A DNA stretch of 64,000 nucleotides from Dyadobacter sp. (GCF_017744695.1 NZ_JAGIAS010000001.1:1827013-1891012); one strand, 5' to 3'. Counted from the stretch's first letter, positions 1-10,479 are shown. Numbers and translations are program-made. Notes: generated by a model not told the origin, from the letters alone.

Positions 1-40
1 CGGTTGTAGGAGATTGATTGGTATGACATTGAAAATAAAT

Positions 41-2635
41 TTACTTCTTGATCAGCTTCTGGAACTCGTTCAGTTTCAGCAATGCTTCGATGGGTGATAG
101 TGTGTTGACATCCACGAGCAGCAATTTTTCTTTCAATTCGTCCAGCTTCGGGTCCGCCGGTTCAAAAATGCTGAGCTGGAAATTGTTTTTAGGAATATCC
201 TTCACCCGCTTCTTGTGCTCGTGCGCCACGTGGTCTTTTTCCAGGTGTTGCATGATCTCACTCGCGCGCAGGACAATCGGTTGCGGCATACCGGCGATCT
301 GCGCCACATGGATACCGAAACTATGCGCACTGCCGCCCGGTTTGAGTTTCCGCAGGAAAACCACTTTGTTGTCCACTTCCTTTACGGCTACATTGAAGTT
401 TTTGATGCGCGGGAAATCCTCCGCAAGCTGGTTCAATTCGTGGTAGTGGGTGGCAAAAAGCGTTTTGGGCCGGCAATCTGACTGGCTATGGAGGTATTCT
501 GTAATCGCCCAGGCAATGGAAACACCGTCGTAAGTGCTCGTTCCGCGACCAATCTCATCCATCAGTACCAGGCTTTTGCTGCTCAGGTTATTCAGGATGC
601 TGGCCGTTTCGGTCATTTCGACCATGAAAGTACTTTCCCCTTTACTGAGGTTATCGCTCGCCCCTACCCGGGTGAAAACCTTGTCGACCAGACCAATCGT
701 AGCCGATTTGGCCGGGACAAAACTACCCATTTGGGCCATCAGCACGATCAATGCCGTTTGCCGGAGCAACGCCGACTTACCGGCCATGTTGGGACCGGTA
801 ATGATGATGATCTGCTGGCTGGCGTCGTCAAGGTAAACATCGTTGGGCACATAGCTCTCGCCCACCGGCAATTGCTGCTCGATTACCGGGTGGCGTCCTT
901 CCTTGATATCCAGCTCGTTGCCCTCACTGATGACCGGTTGCACGTATTTGTTCTTCCGGGCAGCCAATGCAAACGAACTCAGTACATCCAGCGCCGATAT
1001 TACCAGCGCATTCTGCTGAATGGCCGCCACATACTCCGAAGCCGTTTGAACGATTTCACTGAATATTTTGAATTCGATGGCCGAAATGCGATCCTCCGCA
1101 TTCATGATCTTCTCTTCGTACTCTTTGAGCTCAGGCGTAATATACCGTTCCGCATTCACGAGGGTCTGTTTCCGGATCCAGTCGGAAGGTACCTTGCTCT
1201 GATGCGCGTGGGTCACTTCTAGATAGTAGCCAAATACCTTGTTATAGGCAATTTTTAACGAACCAATACCGGTGCGTTCGATCTCCCGGTTCTGGAGTTT
1301 GATCAGGTAATCCTTGCCTTCGTAAGAAATGGCGTGCAATTCATCCAGTTCGCTGTCTACACCGCTCCGGATCATCCGGCCCTGGTTGGACAATACCGGC
1401 GCGTCATCGCGAAGCTCGCGTTCGATTTTCTCGACCAATGCGTCGCAGGTATCGAGCTGGGAAGCAAATTTATTCAGCATACCGCCCGTCAGCAATTCTT
1501 TTACGGGGGTAATCTGTTTCAGTGATTTTTTTAGCTGAACCAACTCCCGCGGATTAATACGCCGCACCGCCACTTTGGAAATCAGTCGTTCCAGGTCGCC
1601 GATCTGTTTGAAGTATCCAACCAGCGACTCATGGAGCTCCTCATGTGCCAGGAGGTGCGCAACCGCGGCCAAACGTTCCTCAACCGGCGCTTTGTCTTTC
1701 AACGGCAATACCATCCATTTCCGCAACTGCCTCGCGCCCATCGGCGTAACCGTGTGATCGAGGATGTCGATCAGTGGTACACCACCTTCTTGTTGAGGAT
1801 ACACGAGTTCCAGGTTACGGACGGTGAAACGGTCGAGCCACACATATTTCTCCTCTTCCAACCGGGTAATGCGGCTGATATGCGCGACCTCCTTGTGCTC
1901 GGTTTCGCGCAGGTAATGCAAAATCACCCCCGCCGCAATAATGCCCAGCGGGAGCGACTCAATGCCGTAGCCCTTTAAAGTTGTAGTCTGAAAATGGCCT
2001 GTAAGCTGCTCATAGCCATAATCATAGCCGAAGCACCAGTCTTCCAGGTGAAAAGTATGGTATTTCCCTCCGAAGAGTTCGTTGAATTCCTGCTTATGTT
2101 TTTTGCAATACAACACCTCGGCCGGGCCGAAGCCCTGGAGCATTTTGTCTACGTAGGCCGCATTGCCCTGCGATGCCATGAATTCGCCCGTGGAAATATC
2201 CAGGAACGCAATCCCGTAAAAACCGTCGCTGCCTACGTGTATCGCCGCCAGATAGTTGTTTTTACGAATATCGAGCACATTATCGTTGAACGACACGCCC
2301 GGCGTAACAAGCTCCGTTACCCCGCGCTTTACAATGCCTTTTGCCGCAGCCGGATCTTCCAGCTGGTCGCAAATCGCCACACGCTCGCCCGCGCGGACGA
2401 GTTTGGGCAGATAATTATCCAATGAATGGTGTGGAAAACCTGCGAGCTCCTCGTGCGCACCGCCATTATTCCGGCGTGTAAGTACAATGCCCAGAATTTT
2501 GGAAGCCCTTACCGCATCCTCTCCGAAAGTCTCATAAAAATCACCAACCCGGAAAAGCAGCAGTGCTCCGGGATATTTGGCTTTAATCTGATTGTATTGT
2601 TTATTAAGCGGAGTTTCTTTGTGTGCCTTTGCCAA
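41..2635 (-). CDS. mutS: DNA mismatch repair protein MutS
   Basis: 864 aa; N-terminal TPLNKQYNQIKAKYPGALLLFRVGDFYETFGEDA, Walker A ITGPNMAGKSALLRQ, DEIGRGTSTYDG, TLFATHYHEL. Confidence 0.98.
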   Translation of the reverse strand: MAKAHKETPLNKQYNQIKAKYPGALLLFRVGDFYETFGEDAVRASKILGIVLTRRNNGGAHEELAGFPHHSLDNYLPKLVRAGERVAICDQLEDPAAAKGIVKRGVTELVTPGVSFNDNVLDIRKNNYLAAIHVGSDGFYGIAFLDISTGEFMASQGNAAYVDKMLQGFGPAEVLYCKKHKQEFNELFGGKYHTFHLEDWCFGYDYGYEQLTGHFQTTTLKGYGIESLPLGIIAAGVILHYLRETEHKEVAHISRITRLEEEKYVWLDRFTVRNLELVYPQQEGGVPLIDILDHTVTPMGARQLRKWMVLPLKDKAPVEERLAAVAHLLAHEELHESLVGYFKQIGDLERLISKVAVRRINPRELVQLKKSLKQITPVKELLTGGMLNKFASQLDTCDALVEKIERELRDDAPVLSNQGRMIRSGVDSELDELHAISYEGKDYLIKLQNREIERTGIGSLKIAYNKVFGYYLEVTHAHQSKVPSDWIRKQTLVNAERYITPELKEYEEKIMNAEDRISAIEFKIFSEIVQTASEYVAAIQQNALVISALDVLSSFALAARKNKYVQPVISEGNELDIKEGRHPVIEQQLPVGESYVPNDVYLDDASQQIIIITGPNMAGKSALLRQTALIVLMAQMGSFVPAKSATIGLVDKVFTRVGASDNLSKGESTFMVEMTETASILNNLSSKSLVLMDEIGRGTSTYDGVSIAWAITEYLHSQSDCRPKTLFATHYHELNQLAEDFPRIKNFNVAVKEVDNKVVFLRKLKPGGSAHSFGIHVAQIAGMPQPIVLRASEIMQHLEKDHVAHEHKKRVKDIPKNNFQLSIFEPADPKLDELKEKLLLVDVNTLSPIEALLKLNEFQKLIKK

Positions 2636-2724
2636 TTATCAGCCTAATTTTAAGAACAAGGATTTGTACAAAATTAAGCCTTCTCTCCGGTTTGGCAAGT
2701 CAGGGCAAATGATTTATCCCCTCG

Positions 2725-3330
2725 TCAAAAGGTCCTTTCATAAAAAAGTTTAGCCTCTTTCGGCGTAACTTCCCATACGTCCCCTGGTTTAGGAAAATTT
2801 ATTTTTTTATCCGCTAATGAAATTTTTCCGATAGACCAGCGAACTAGCCTGAGCGTCGGGAAACCGACCGCCGCCGTCATCCGCCGCACCTGCCGGTTCT
2901 TGCCCTCATGCAATGTAACCGACAGCCATGAAGTAGGGATATTCTTCCGGAAACGGATCGGCGGATTACGCTCCGGCAGCTCCGGCTCGTTTATTTTCGA
3001 GATCTCGGCGGGCAGCGTCTTGTACTGTTTCCCATTGATAGAAATCATTACGCCATTGGAAAGCTGCCGGCAAGCTTCTTCTGTAACCTCGCCTTCCACC
3101 TGCACGTAATACGTACGCGTGTGCCTGTTACGCGGTTCGAGTAGTTTTGTTTTGAGGAAATTGTCGTTCGTCAGGAGCAAGAGCCCTTCGCTGTCAGCGT
3201 CAAGCCGGCCTACGGGGTAAATGTCTTTGGCAAATGTAAAATCGAGATCAGCCAGCGTCTGATGATCGCCCTCGCGGGAGAATTGCGAAAGCATTCCGAA
3301 GGGTTTGTAGATGAGGTAGTATTGAAACAA
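2725..3330 (-). CDS. rRNA pseudouridine synthase (RsuA/RluE family)
   Basis: YPVGRLDADSEGLLLLTND catalytic motif; HEGKNRQVRRMTAAVGFPTLRLVR. Confidence 0.93.
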   Translation of the reverse strand: MFQYYLIYKPFGMLSQFSREGDHQTLADLDFTFAKDIYPVGRLDADSEGLLLLTNDNFLKTKLLEPRNRHTRTYYVQVEGEVTEEACRQLSNGVMISINGKQYKTLPAEISKINEPELPERNPPIRFRKNIPTSWLSVTLHEGKNRQVRRMTAAVGFPTLRLVRWSIGKISLADKKINFPKPGDVWEVTPKEAKLFYERTF

Positions 3331-3352
3331 AATAAAAAATTTTACATCTGGG

Positions 3353-3934
3353 CTATTTGATCAACTTTCCCAGATCAACTGTTAAGCCTGGAAGAACATT
3401 CTCACCCGAAAGTACAGCGGCGAAATCCTCTGTAGATACCGAGCCATCTTCACGAAAAATATATACTTTACGATCGAACCGGTCAATCATCCAGCCGAGA
3501 CGGGTACCGTTTTCAATGTATTCCTTCATCTTTTCAAGTACGTATTGCTTTGAATCGGATTTGGAACGAATTTCGACTACAAAATCCGGGCACACGTGTG
3601 CGAACTTCTCTCTTTCTTCATCGTCCAAATCAATCAATCTTTCCGGACTGATCCAGGATATATCAGGCGATCTCACGGCCCCGTTTGGCAATGTAAAGCC
3701 GGACGAGGATTCCAAAAATTCACCTAAGCCCGTTTGCTCAAACCATTTGAACATAACCCCACCAAGGCGGAAATTCAGGCGCGAAGTAGACATTGTTGTT
3801 GGTGACATAACTATAATGTTTCCATGCGAGTCCCTTTCGAACTCTAGTGTGTCGTTTATTTGGCAGAACTCAAAGAATTCTTCGTCACTCATCGGGCTAA
3901 CCATTTTTAAAGTCACCTGCATTTCGGCATCCAT
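3353..3934 (-). CDS. Uma2 family (DUF820) putative endonuclease
   Basis: 193 aa; VRSPDISWIS, CPDFVVEIRSKSDS, EKMKEYIENGTRLGWMIDRFDRKVYIFR pattern. Confidence 0.85.
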   Translation of the reverse strand: MDAEMQVTLKMVSPMSDEEFFEFCQINDTLEFERDSHGNIIVMSPTTMSTSRLNFRLGGVMFKWFEQTGLGEFLESSSGFTLPNGAVRSPDISWISPERLIDLDDEEREKFAHVCPDFVVEIRSKSDSKQYVLEKMKEYIENGTRLGWMIDRFDRKVYIFREDGSVSTEDFAAVLSGENVLPGLTVDLGKLIK

Positions 3935-4009
3935 GGGTCATTGAGTTTTTGCTTCTATCAAAAATAAACAATTATCACCGGCATTGAAACACACATTTAC
4001 CCCAATGCC

Positions 4010-4774
4010 CTACTCAATTTCCAACCACACCGGACAGTGGTCCGAATGGACGGCATCGTTGTACTGGCGGGCACCGGTGATGCGGTCTTTGATCGGTTCG
4101 GCTACGGAAATGTAATCGATACGCCATCCTTTGTTGTTGCCGCGGGCGCCGGCGCGGTAGGTCCACCAGGAGTATTGGCGGAGCGTGGGGTTCATGAAAC
4201 GGAAGGCGTCGGTATAGCCGTTGGCAAACCATTCGGTCATCCAGGCACGCTCTTCGGGCAGGAAGCCGGATGATTTCTGGTTCCTGACCGGATCGTGGAT
4301 ATCGATTTCGGTATGTGCAATATTGTAGTCTCCGCAAATGATCAGGTTCGGACGCTCCTTTCTCAATTCATTTACCCAAACGAAGAAATCGGCAAGGAAG
4401 CGCATTTTCACGCTCTGCCGCACGTCGCCGCTGGTACCGGAAGGAAAATAGCAGTTCAGCACCGTGATATCGCCGAAATCAGCCCTTAACACGCGGCCCT
4501 CCGAATCGTAAGCCGGAATGCCGCATCCTTCCACAACAAGGTCCGGCTTGATTTTGGAAAATATCGCGACCCCGCTGTAACCCTTTTTCTCGGCGGCGTG
4601 CCAGCCCGCGAGTTCATAACCCAGTGCCCGAAAACCCGAAAGGTCGACCACATCCGGCGTAGCTTTTACTTCCTGAAAACAAAGAATATCGGCCGGTGTG
4701 GTTTGCAGCCAGTCGAGCAGGCCGTTTTTTAATGCGGCGCGGATGCCGTTCAGATTGTAGGTTAGTATTTGCAT
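4010..4774 (-). CDS. xth: exodeoxyribonuclease III (Xth/ExoA family)
   Basis: MQILTYNLNGIRAALKNGLLDWLQ...CFQEVKA...CGDYNIAH...SDHCPVWLEIE; start set at the ATG at 4774 rather than the longer ORF in the track. Confidence 0.93.
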   Translation of the reverse strand: MQILTYNLNGIRAALKNGLLDWLQTTPADILCFQEVKATPDVVDLSGFRALGYELAGWHAAEKKGYSGVAIFSKIKPDLVVEGCGIPAYDSEGRVLRADFGDITVLNCYFPSGTSGDVRQSVKMRFLADFFVWVNELRKERPNLIICGDYNIAHTEIDIHDPVRNQKSSGFLPEERAWMTEWFANGYTDAFRFMNPTLRQYSWWTYRAGARGNNKGWRIDYISVAEPIKDRITGARQYNDAVHSDHCPVWLEIE

Positions 4775-4799
4775 AAATGAGGGGCAGGCATTGACAGCC

Positions 4800-6623
4800 T
4801 TAGTAAAATAACACTTGCTTTCCGGTATAAGCCGATTTCCACTTCCCGGATTCATCGCGTGACATGATCCACGCGCGGTATTTTCCCTCGGGAAGCTTCG
4901 GCTTGTAAAGCGAGTACTGGTAATTGTTACTGTAATATGAAGCTTTTTGTAAAAAATCGGAAACCGTATTATGCTCCGGAACCGCAGGGAGTACGATCGT
5001 ATGCCGCCCCGAATCCAGCGCAATGTAAAAGGTTTCTTTCTGCGCCCTCTCCGGCGTTACAAAAAATTTGAAATACTTGACGGGAAGATTGTTTTCTCCA
5101 TTTCTGTACTGGAACTGCGCATCGAAGGTTCCCGCAAACGGTTTTCGCGACGCGGTCTGACGGATCAGGTCTTCCTGCGCGGGCATGTCGTAAAACTGGT
5201 AGAAATCCGTAATCCCATCCGATTCAAGATCGATGATCAGGTCGCGCATGCGCGTGGGGTGGTTCCAGAACGGGATGTCGGTAAACAGGTCCCCGATGGT
5301 CAAGAATGTTTTGTAATTCTTCCAAAAGTAGCTGTCGATCACCAGATCGTCGTGCAGTTTTCGTATCGATACGATGGAAGTGAAATAGCTCACAAAATTC
5401 AACCCGATAAAAAACACCATCGCAACAATAGCCGCCAGTTTTTTCCAGGATTTGAAATTCTTCAAAGCAATTACGACGCAGATATAGCAAGCAGCGACCA
5501 ATACAATTCCGAATATCATGTACCGCCTCGAAAACACGGTACCGCCGTACATAACGTAATTGTTGATCGGCCGGCTGATGACGAACATCGCACCGGTACC
5601 CATGATGAACATCATTGTACCAAGCAGGAACCAGTCCGACCAGACAGGTTTGCGTGCCAGTAGTGTTCTTAATGCCCAGATCGCAAAGATTAATGCAATA
5701 CCGGCCCCCAGCACAACACAAGCGATCATGTCCTTGTGAAACACCGGCACAAGCGGATGCCTCACGTCGAGGTACAAGGCATTACCCCAGAACGCCATCA
5801 CGAAAATCGCATTGAAAAACGGGTGGTTCCAGACTTTTTCACCCGGGGAACTGACGAACTGGTAATCGAAAAAGAAGTAGAACAGCAATACCACAACGCT
5901 GGCCACAAGCCACCAGAGCAGGCTTTTGAAACGCTTCTGAAAGGTTAATATGATCATTCCTACGATCCACGCCAGCAATCCGCTGCCACTCGTGAAGGTT
6001 GTCAGCAATGCAGCAATCAGTCCGACGCGGAAGCCCTTTTCATCCTCACGTGCAAGGCCATGGACGGTAAGCATGGCAAAGAAGATCAGCGGTGTGTTTT
6101 GCAGCGCCGCAATTCCCCAATAAGCGTTTTCGAAGTAAACCAGATTGAAAAGTATGTAGGGCACGGGAATGAACCAGTACCACGAAATGCGCTCCTTTTT
6201 CAGGCCTAGGTAAAGCAAATAGCCTATTCCCAGCATGAAAAGGTCCCCGATGATGATCTGCGTTTTGATATTGACCGAGCCGGTCAGCGCGAACATGATC
6301 AACATGACGATCCGCTCGAAGCCAAACCTGTGCTGGTTCACCTGCTCGAAAAGCGCTTTCAGCATTCCTGTGAAACTCCCCGAGTTGCGCAGTTTCTGCA
6401 CGGTTTCAAGTAGATTGAAATCGTCGGTATAAGGAATATTGACGACGTGCGCATCAAGGAGGATGAAAAAATAGAGCACGGGTAATACGACCAGTCCGAT
6501 ACCGGTCCACTGCCGCCAGGATCTTATTTTTTCTATCCAAAACGTAGCCCCAAACAGTATCAGCAGTACAACAACGAGACTGTAATACTCAAACAAATGA
6601 GGATCTTCGAGAAATAGCTTCAA
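4800..6623 (-). CDS. polytopic membrane protein of unknown function
   Basis: 607 aa; many hydrophobic segments in the N-terminal two thirds, soluble C-terminus. Confidence 0.7.
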   Translation of the reverse strand: MKLFLEDPHLFEYYSLVVVLLILFGATFWIEKIRSWRQWTGIGLVVLPVLYFFILLDAHVVNIPYTDDFNLLETVQKLRNSGSFTGMLKALFEQVNQHRFGFERIVMLIMFALTGSVNIKTQIIIGDLFMLGIGYLLYLGLKKERISWYWFIPVPYILFNLVYFENAYWGIAALQNTPLIFFAMLTVHGLAREDEKGFRVGLIAALLTTFTSGSGLLAWIVGMIILTFQKRFKSLLWWLVASVVVLLFYFFFDYQFVSSPGEKVWNHPFFNAIFVMAFWGNALYLDVRHPLVPVFHKDMIACVVLGAGIALIFAIWALRTLLARKPVWSDWFLLGTMMFIMGTGAMFVISRPINNYVMYGGTVFSRRYMIFGIVLVAACYICVVIALKNFKSWKKLAAIVAMVFFIGLNFVSYFTSIVSIRKLHDDLVIDSYFWKNYKTFLTIGDLFTDIPFWNHPTRMRDLIIDLESDGITDFYQFYDMPAQEDLIRQTASRKPFAGTFDAQFQYRNGENNLPVKYFKFFVTPERAQKETFYIALDSGRHTIVLPAVPEHNTVSDFLQKASYYSNNYQYSLYKPKLPEGKYRAWIMSRDESGKWKSAYTGKQVLFY

Positions 6624-6657
6624 AACATAGGGGAGTTTGGGAACTGACTGCGCCTGC

Positions 6658-7290
6658 TTACCGCGTTCCGGTGATCATCTGGCTGGTTATTTCTTTTTCA
6701 AAAGTAATATAACCGGGGTAATTGACCTGCTTTCCGGCAATATCCAGCGTCGGCCTTACTTTCACCACGAACTTCGAAGGCTTGGCGTCCGACTTGCCCG
6801 TCAGGGCGATAATCATGTTCACAAACTGATCGCGCGTTTTGTCGTTGGAAAGCAACTGGTATGCATTGGTTTGCAGGCTCACAGGTACGCGCGTAGGCGT
6901 GGTGCCCGGCATCACTTCGATCAGTTGGCTCAGGTAGCCGTTGAAAATTTCGCTTTCAGTCAGCAGCACTTTATATTCCAGCTGGTTGATCGCCGCCCGC
7001 TTGCGGGTAGGATTGGTGATATCCACATTAACCCGGAGATTCAGCGGCACGTCTTTTCTGAGTAACCCCATGGCCAGTCGCGGATATCTGGCCAGGTCGA
7101 AATCACTGAAACTCCTGATATTCCGGAACTCGCGAATGTCGATACCAGCGAGGTACACGCTGTCGACCGACGCAATATCATATTTACAATCACCAAAAAC
7201 CTTCGCTTCCGAAACCTGACGGCTCACGCCGCAACTTGTCATTACAGCCACAACAACGACGATTACGGCCAACCAAATGTGTTTTTTCAT
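6658..7290 (-). CDS. putative lipoprotein, LEA/WHy-like
   Basis: MKKHIWLAVIVVVVAVMTSCG lipobox; LNLRVNVDITNPTRKRAAINQLEYKVLL resembles LEA14/WHy repeats. Confidence 0.6.
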   Translation of the reverse strand: MKKHIWLAVIVVVVAVMTSCGVSRQVSEAKVFGDCKYDIASVDSVYLAGIDIREFRNIRSFSDFDLARYPRLAMGLLRKDVPLNLRVNVDITNPTRKRAAINQLEYKVLLTESEIFNGYLSQLIEVMPGTTPTRVPVSLQTNAYQLLSNDKTRDQFVNMIIALTGKSDAKPSKFVVKVRPTLDIAGKQVNYPGYITFEKEITSQMITGTR

Positions 7291-7372
7291 TACAATGTAT
7301 TTTTCGCAAGTTAAACAGTAGGTATCAGAACGCATACCCGGGGCGGGGATTATTAGTTTCTGGTGTTATTTT

Positions 7373-7403
7373 TTGCGTGCTTTCGAACCAGCCTCTACAT
7401 TTG
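7373..7403 (+). promoter_or_regulatory. putative Bacteroidota-type promoter (TTG-N20-TACATTTG)
   Basis: TTG at 7373-7375 and TACATTTG at 7396-7403, about 35 bp upstream of the DUF4494 ATG. Confidence 0.4.
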
Positions 7404-7436
7404 CACACTCTAATTTTCACCCAATCAACACGAACA

Positions 7437-7976
7437 ATGGCCAGCTGGTATTTAGGAAAAATTCGGTATCAAAAAGAAGACGAAGCAGGAAGGTTGAAAA
7501 CGATCAATGAGACGTATCTGGTAGATGCAGTTTCATACACCGAGTCGGAAGCGAGATTGTACAAGCAAATCCTTACCGACGCCAGCGATTTCAGTGTGAC
7601 GGCCATCAGCAGAATGCGCCTGGCCGACCTCTTTTCTTATGAGGAAGGCGAACAGTGGTTCAAAGCCAAGGTCATTTACTTCTCCGTGGACGAAAAGAGC
7701 GGCAAGGAGAAGAAAATTGTGAATTATATGCTGGTCAATGCGGAAGGCATCCAGCAAGCACTCGACCGGATCAACGAAAGCATGCGCAACTTCCTGATCC
7801 CTTACGAAGTGACGGACATTAACCTCACCCCGATCCTGGATGTGTTCCCATATTCGGCGGATGAAGACAAGGAACCTGAAATTCCGGCCAATATGCGCCC
7901 GCTATCCGAGGTAATGGCCGAACGCGCACAGGCGGAGGCTAGCACGGAAACCGCGGTTCCAGTAGAGAATGCATAA
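7437..7976 (+). CDS. DUF4494 domain-containing protein
   Basis: MASWYLGKIRYQKEDEAGRLKTINETYLVDAVSYTESEARLY; start at the internal ATG at 7437. Confidence 0.8.
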   Translation: MASWYLGKIRYQKEDEAGRLKTINETYLVDAVSYTESEARLYKQILTDASDFSVTAISRMRLADLFSYEEGEQWFKAKVIYFSVDEKSGKEKKIVNYMLVNAEGIQQALDRINESMRNFLIPYEVTDINLTPILDVFPYSADEDKEPEIPANMRPLSEVMAERAQAEASTETAVPVENA

Positions 7977-7977
7977 C

Positions 7978-8058
7978 AAATGTCACCCTGAGCGCAGTCG
8001 AAGGGCATGTGGGACGGCTCCATACTGACTGTCTTCGACTTCGCTCAGACTGACATTT
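7978..8058. repeat. REP-like imperfect inverted repeat (about 26-bp arms)
   Basis: AAATGTCACCCTGAGCGCAGTCGAAG ... CTTCGACTTCGCTCAGACTGACATTT; arms match except 3 positions. Confidence 0.8.
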
Positions 8059-8066
8059 ATCAAACA

Positions 8067-8810
8067 TCAGTCATTCACCTTCAATACCGCATAACCCTTG
8101 GCATTCGCCGTGTAAGGATCCTTGCCAAAACTTTTCAATTTCAAGACCAGGTCTTTCGAATTAATCTCTGAAAGCAACAAATCCGAAGGCAGCAGGTTCA
8201 TGTAATCAAATGAAACCGGCAGACTTACGGCGCTTTCGACGAATTCGAGGCCGTAGAGCGGGTACACGCTAAATGGGGTTTTGGTAAGCCAGATCTTCTC
8301 CTGAGTGCCCGAAGTCGCGTAAGTGAGGTCATACTCGGTGCTGGTCAGGCCAAATTCTTCCCGTTTGTTTTCTGTGGGTACCACATAGGTCGCGAAATCG
8401 TCCTGCTGCTGCTTTTTAGTATCCGCATCCGGCTTAAATTCCTTCACCACTTCATTGATCCTGACTTTCTTACCGTCCTCATCGGTTCCACAGAAAATGT
8501 ATTTCCCGTCGGGGAAGCCGATCACAAAATCAAATGCTTTACCGCCTTTTCCGAAACTCGTTTCCTTCACAAAACACATGGCGCCTGTAACCGGGTCCAG
8601 GTGAATTTTGATCGTCCCGGCGGTTTTATCCGCTTTATTCTGATAATCAAAAATCAATGCGTGGCTGAAATAGTACTGCCCCTTGTCGGGCTTCCAGAGC
8701 GTAACGCGCTGTTTGTCGGCGGGTATCTTTTTCGGGGCCTGCGCCAACGCTGGCACGACAACGCCCAGGAGACACACCGAGAGGGCAAAAATGGATAGGT
8801 AACGTTTCAT
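8067..8810 (-). CDS. exported protein of unknown function
   Basis: 247 aa with signal peptide MKRYLSIFALSVCLLGVVVPALAQ. Confidence 0.6.
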   Translation of the reverse strand: MKRYLSIFALSVCLLGVVVPALAQAPKKIPADKQRVTLWKPDKGQYYFSHALIFDYQNKADKTAGTIKIHLDPVTGAMCFVKETSFGKGGKAFDFVIGFPDGKYIFCGTDEDGKKVRINEVVKEFKPDADTKKQQQDDFATYVVPTENKREEFGLTSTEYDLTYATSGTQEKIWLTKTPFSVYPLYGLEFVESAVSLPVSFDYMNLLPSDLLLSEINSKDLVLKLKSFGKDPYTANAKGYAVLKVND

Positions 8811-8920
8811 TTCACAGGTTCTTTAAAATAGCTGCAAGCTAGAAAGAGCCTGCTGAAAAACCATACCATCGCTGCATTTTCCGCGAACATCGTAAATTGC
8901 ACCGCATTTGTACAATCTAC

Positions 8921-9727
8921 ATGAGTCTTTCATTCCAGCAAAAAAACATTACCCTTGCCCCTGGGCGGCGCATTTACTTCGCGTCTGACTTTCACCTCGG
9001 CGTACCCACCGCCTCCGCGAGCCGCGAGCGCGAAAGGCGCATCGTAAGCTGGCTGGAATCAATCAGACACGATGCCCAGGTGATCTTTCTCGTGGGCGAT
9101 ATTTTTGATTTCTGGTTTGAATACAACCGGGCGATACCGAAAGGCTTTGTGCGTTTGCTGGGCAAGCTGGCCGAGTTGGCAGACGAAGGAATCGAGCTCG
9201 TGATTTTTACAGGAAACCATGATATGTGGATGTCGGGGTACCTCACCGAAGAGCTCGGTGCGCCCATTTACCGCAACCCGGTGAGCTTCGCTATCAGCTC
9301 GCCATCAGGTACTAAAAAGCTGCTGGTAGGCCACGGCGACGGCCTTGGCCCGGGAGACCATACTTACAAGTTTTTGAAGAAAGTATTTGAAAACAAGTTC
9401 TTCCAATGGCTCTTCCGGGTCGTACACCCGGACGTAGGTATGTGGATCGCCTCCGAATGGTCGAAGCGCAGCCGGTTGGCGAATGTGAATAAGGGTGAAG
9501 AACGCTTCCTGGGTGCGGATCATGAATGGTTATTCCAATATTGCCGCGATGTGGAGGCTACTGCTCCCCACGACTATTACATTTTCGGACACCGGCACCT
9601 CGTGCTCGACATGGACGTCAGTGCACATTCACGCTACATTAACCTCGGCGAATGGGTTACCCAGCAGCATTATGCCGTATTTGACGGCAATGATTTGCAA
9701 TTGAAGAAGTTTGAACCGGCTGGCTAG
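8921..9727 (+). CDS. lpxH: UDP-2,3-diacylglucosamine diphosphatase (LpxH-like)
   Basis: IYFASDFHLGVP, VFLVGDIFDFWFEY, FTGNHDMWM, VGHGDGLGPGD, YIFGHRH metallophosphoesterase motifs. Confidence 0.88.
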   Translation: MSLSFQQKNITLAPGRRIYFASDFHLGVPTASASRERERRIVSWLESIRHDAQVIFLVGDIFDFWFEYNRAIPKGFVRLLGKLAELADEGIELVIFTGNHDMWMSGYLTEELGAPIYRNPVSFAISSPSGTKKLLVGHGDGLGPGDHTYKFLKKVFENKFFQWLFRVVHPDVGMWIASEWSKRSRLANVNKGEERFLGADHEWLFQYCRDVEATAPHDYYIFGHRHLVLDMDVSAHSRYINLGEWVTQQHYAVFDGNDLQLKKFEPAG

Positions 9728-10479
9728 TTTCCGCTCCGCTTTTTGGCAGCTTCCGCTTCGGCGGGGCTTGGCACGATGAAATCCTGCTTCGTGATATTTT
9801 CACGCGGGGTTGCATTCAGCTCTTTGCTCCAATCCTTCTGTTTCAAGTCCCCGTTTTTGACTGATTTGATAAATTTCGCCCATGCAAACGGGTTCAGGAA
9901 CGGGAAGCTCGTAGCAAAACCTTTGTTCGCCGCCGATTCCCTACCAAACATCAGCTGGTCCATCGAGTACCGATAGTTGGTCTGCGCATTGTTGGGCATT
10001 TGAGCGGCAAGCCGATTGATATAATCCGGGTCGGTACTCTTTGCCAATGCATCACGCTCGGCCTGATCGGGCAATTTAAGTGCAAGAAAAGCCTTCTTAA
10101 ATTCCTCTTCGGTTGAATAGGGGTAGATGGTAACGCCGGAAAGGGTCACTACATCTTCGCGCAGGGCCACGATCGCCGAATAGATATCCGAGTTGTAACC
10201 TCTTGGAACAATGTGGAATTGCTTTTTATAGCCTACATAGCTGAACACAATGCTATCGCCCGGGAAAACCGGGATAGTAAATGAACCGTCGGCTTTGGCA
10301 AGCGTTCCCCGTCCCGCATTCACGATAAAAATGGTGGCACCGGGCAAGCGCTCCGTGGTTTTACCTCCCACGACCACCCCCGAGAAGATAATCGCTTTCT
10401 GTTCACCCTGAGCAAATGCTTCCCGCCCACACAACATTCCCGCCAGCACGAGGAAAAATATTAAAAGACTCCGTTTCAT
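9724..10479 (-). CDS. exported carboxypeptidase-like regulatory domain protein
   Basis: Signal peptide; FSGVVVGGKTTERLPGATIFIVNAGRGTLAKADGSFTIPVFPGDSIVFSYVGYK. Confidence 0.75.
   Translation of the reverse strand: MKRSLLIFFLVLAGMLCGREAFAQGEQKAIIFSGVVVGGKTTERLPGATIFIVNAGRGTLAKADGSFTIPVFPGDSIVFSYVGYKKQFHIVPRGYNSDIYSAIVALREDVVTLSGVTIYPYSTEEEFKKAFLALKLPDQAERDALAKSTDPDYINRLAAQMPNNAQTNYRYSMDQLMFGRESAANKGFATSFPFLNPFAWAKFIKSVKNGDLKQKDWSKELNATPRENITKQDFIVPSPAEAEAAKKRSGN

Noticed and set aside
488-1222. 244-aa and other plus-strand ORFs inside mutS
   Set aside because: Antisense shadow ORFs of mutS with no domain signal.
4775-5023. N-terminal extension of the exodeoxyribonuclease III ORF in the track
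   Set aside because: Overlaps the neighbouring membrane-protein gene; family-typical start MQILTYNLNG is at 4774.
7802-8023. 73-aa minus-strand ORF (MEPSHMPFDCAQGD...)
   Set aside because: Generated by the REP-like inverted repeat plus antisense of the DUF4494 gene.
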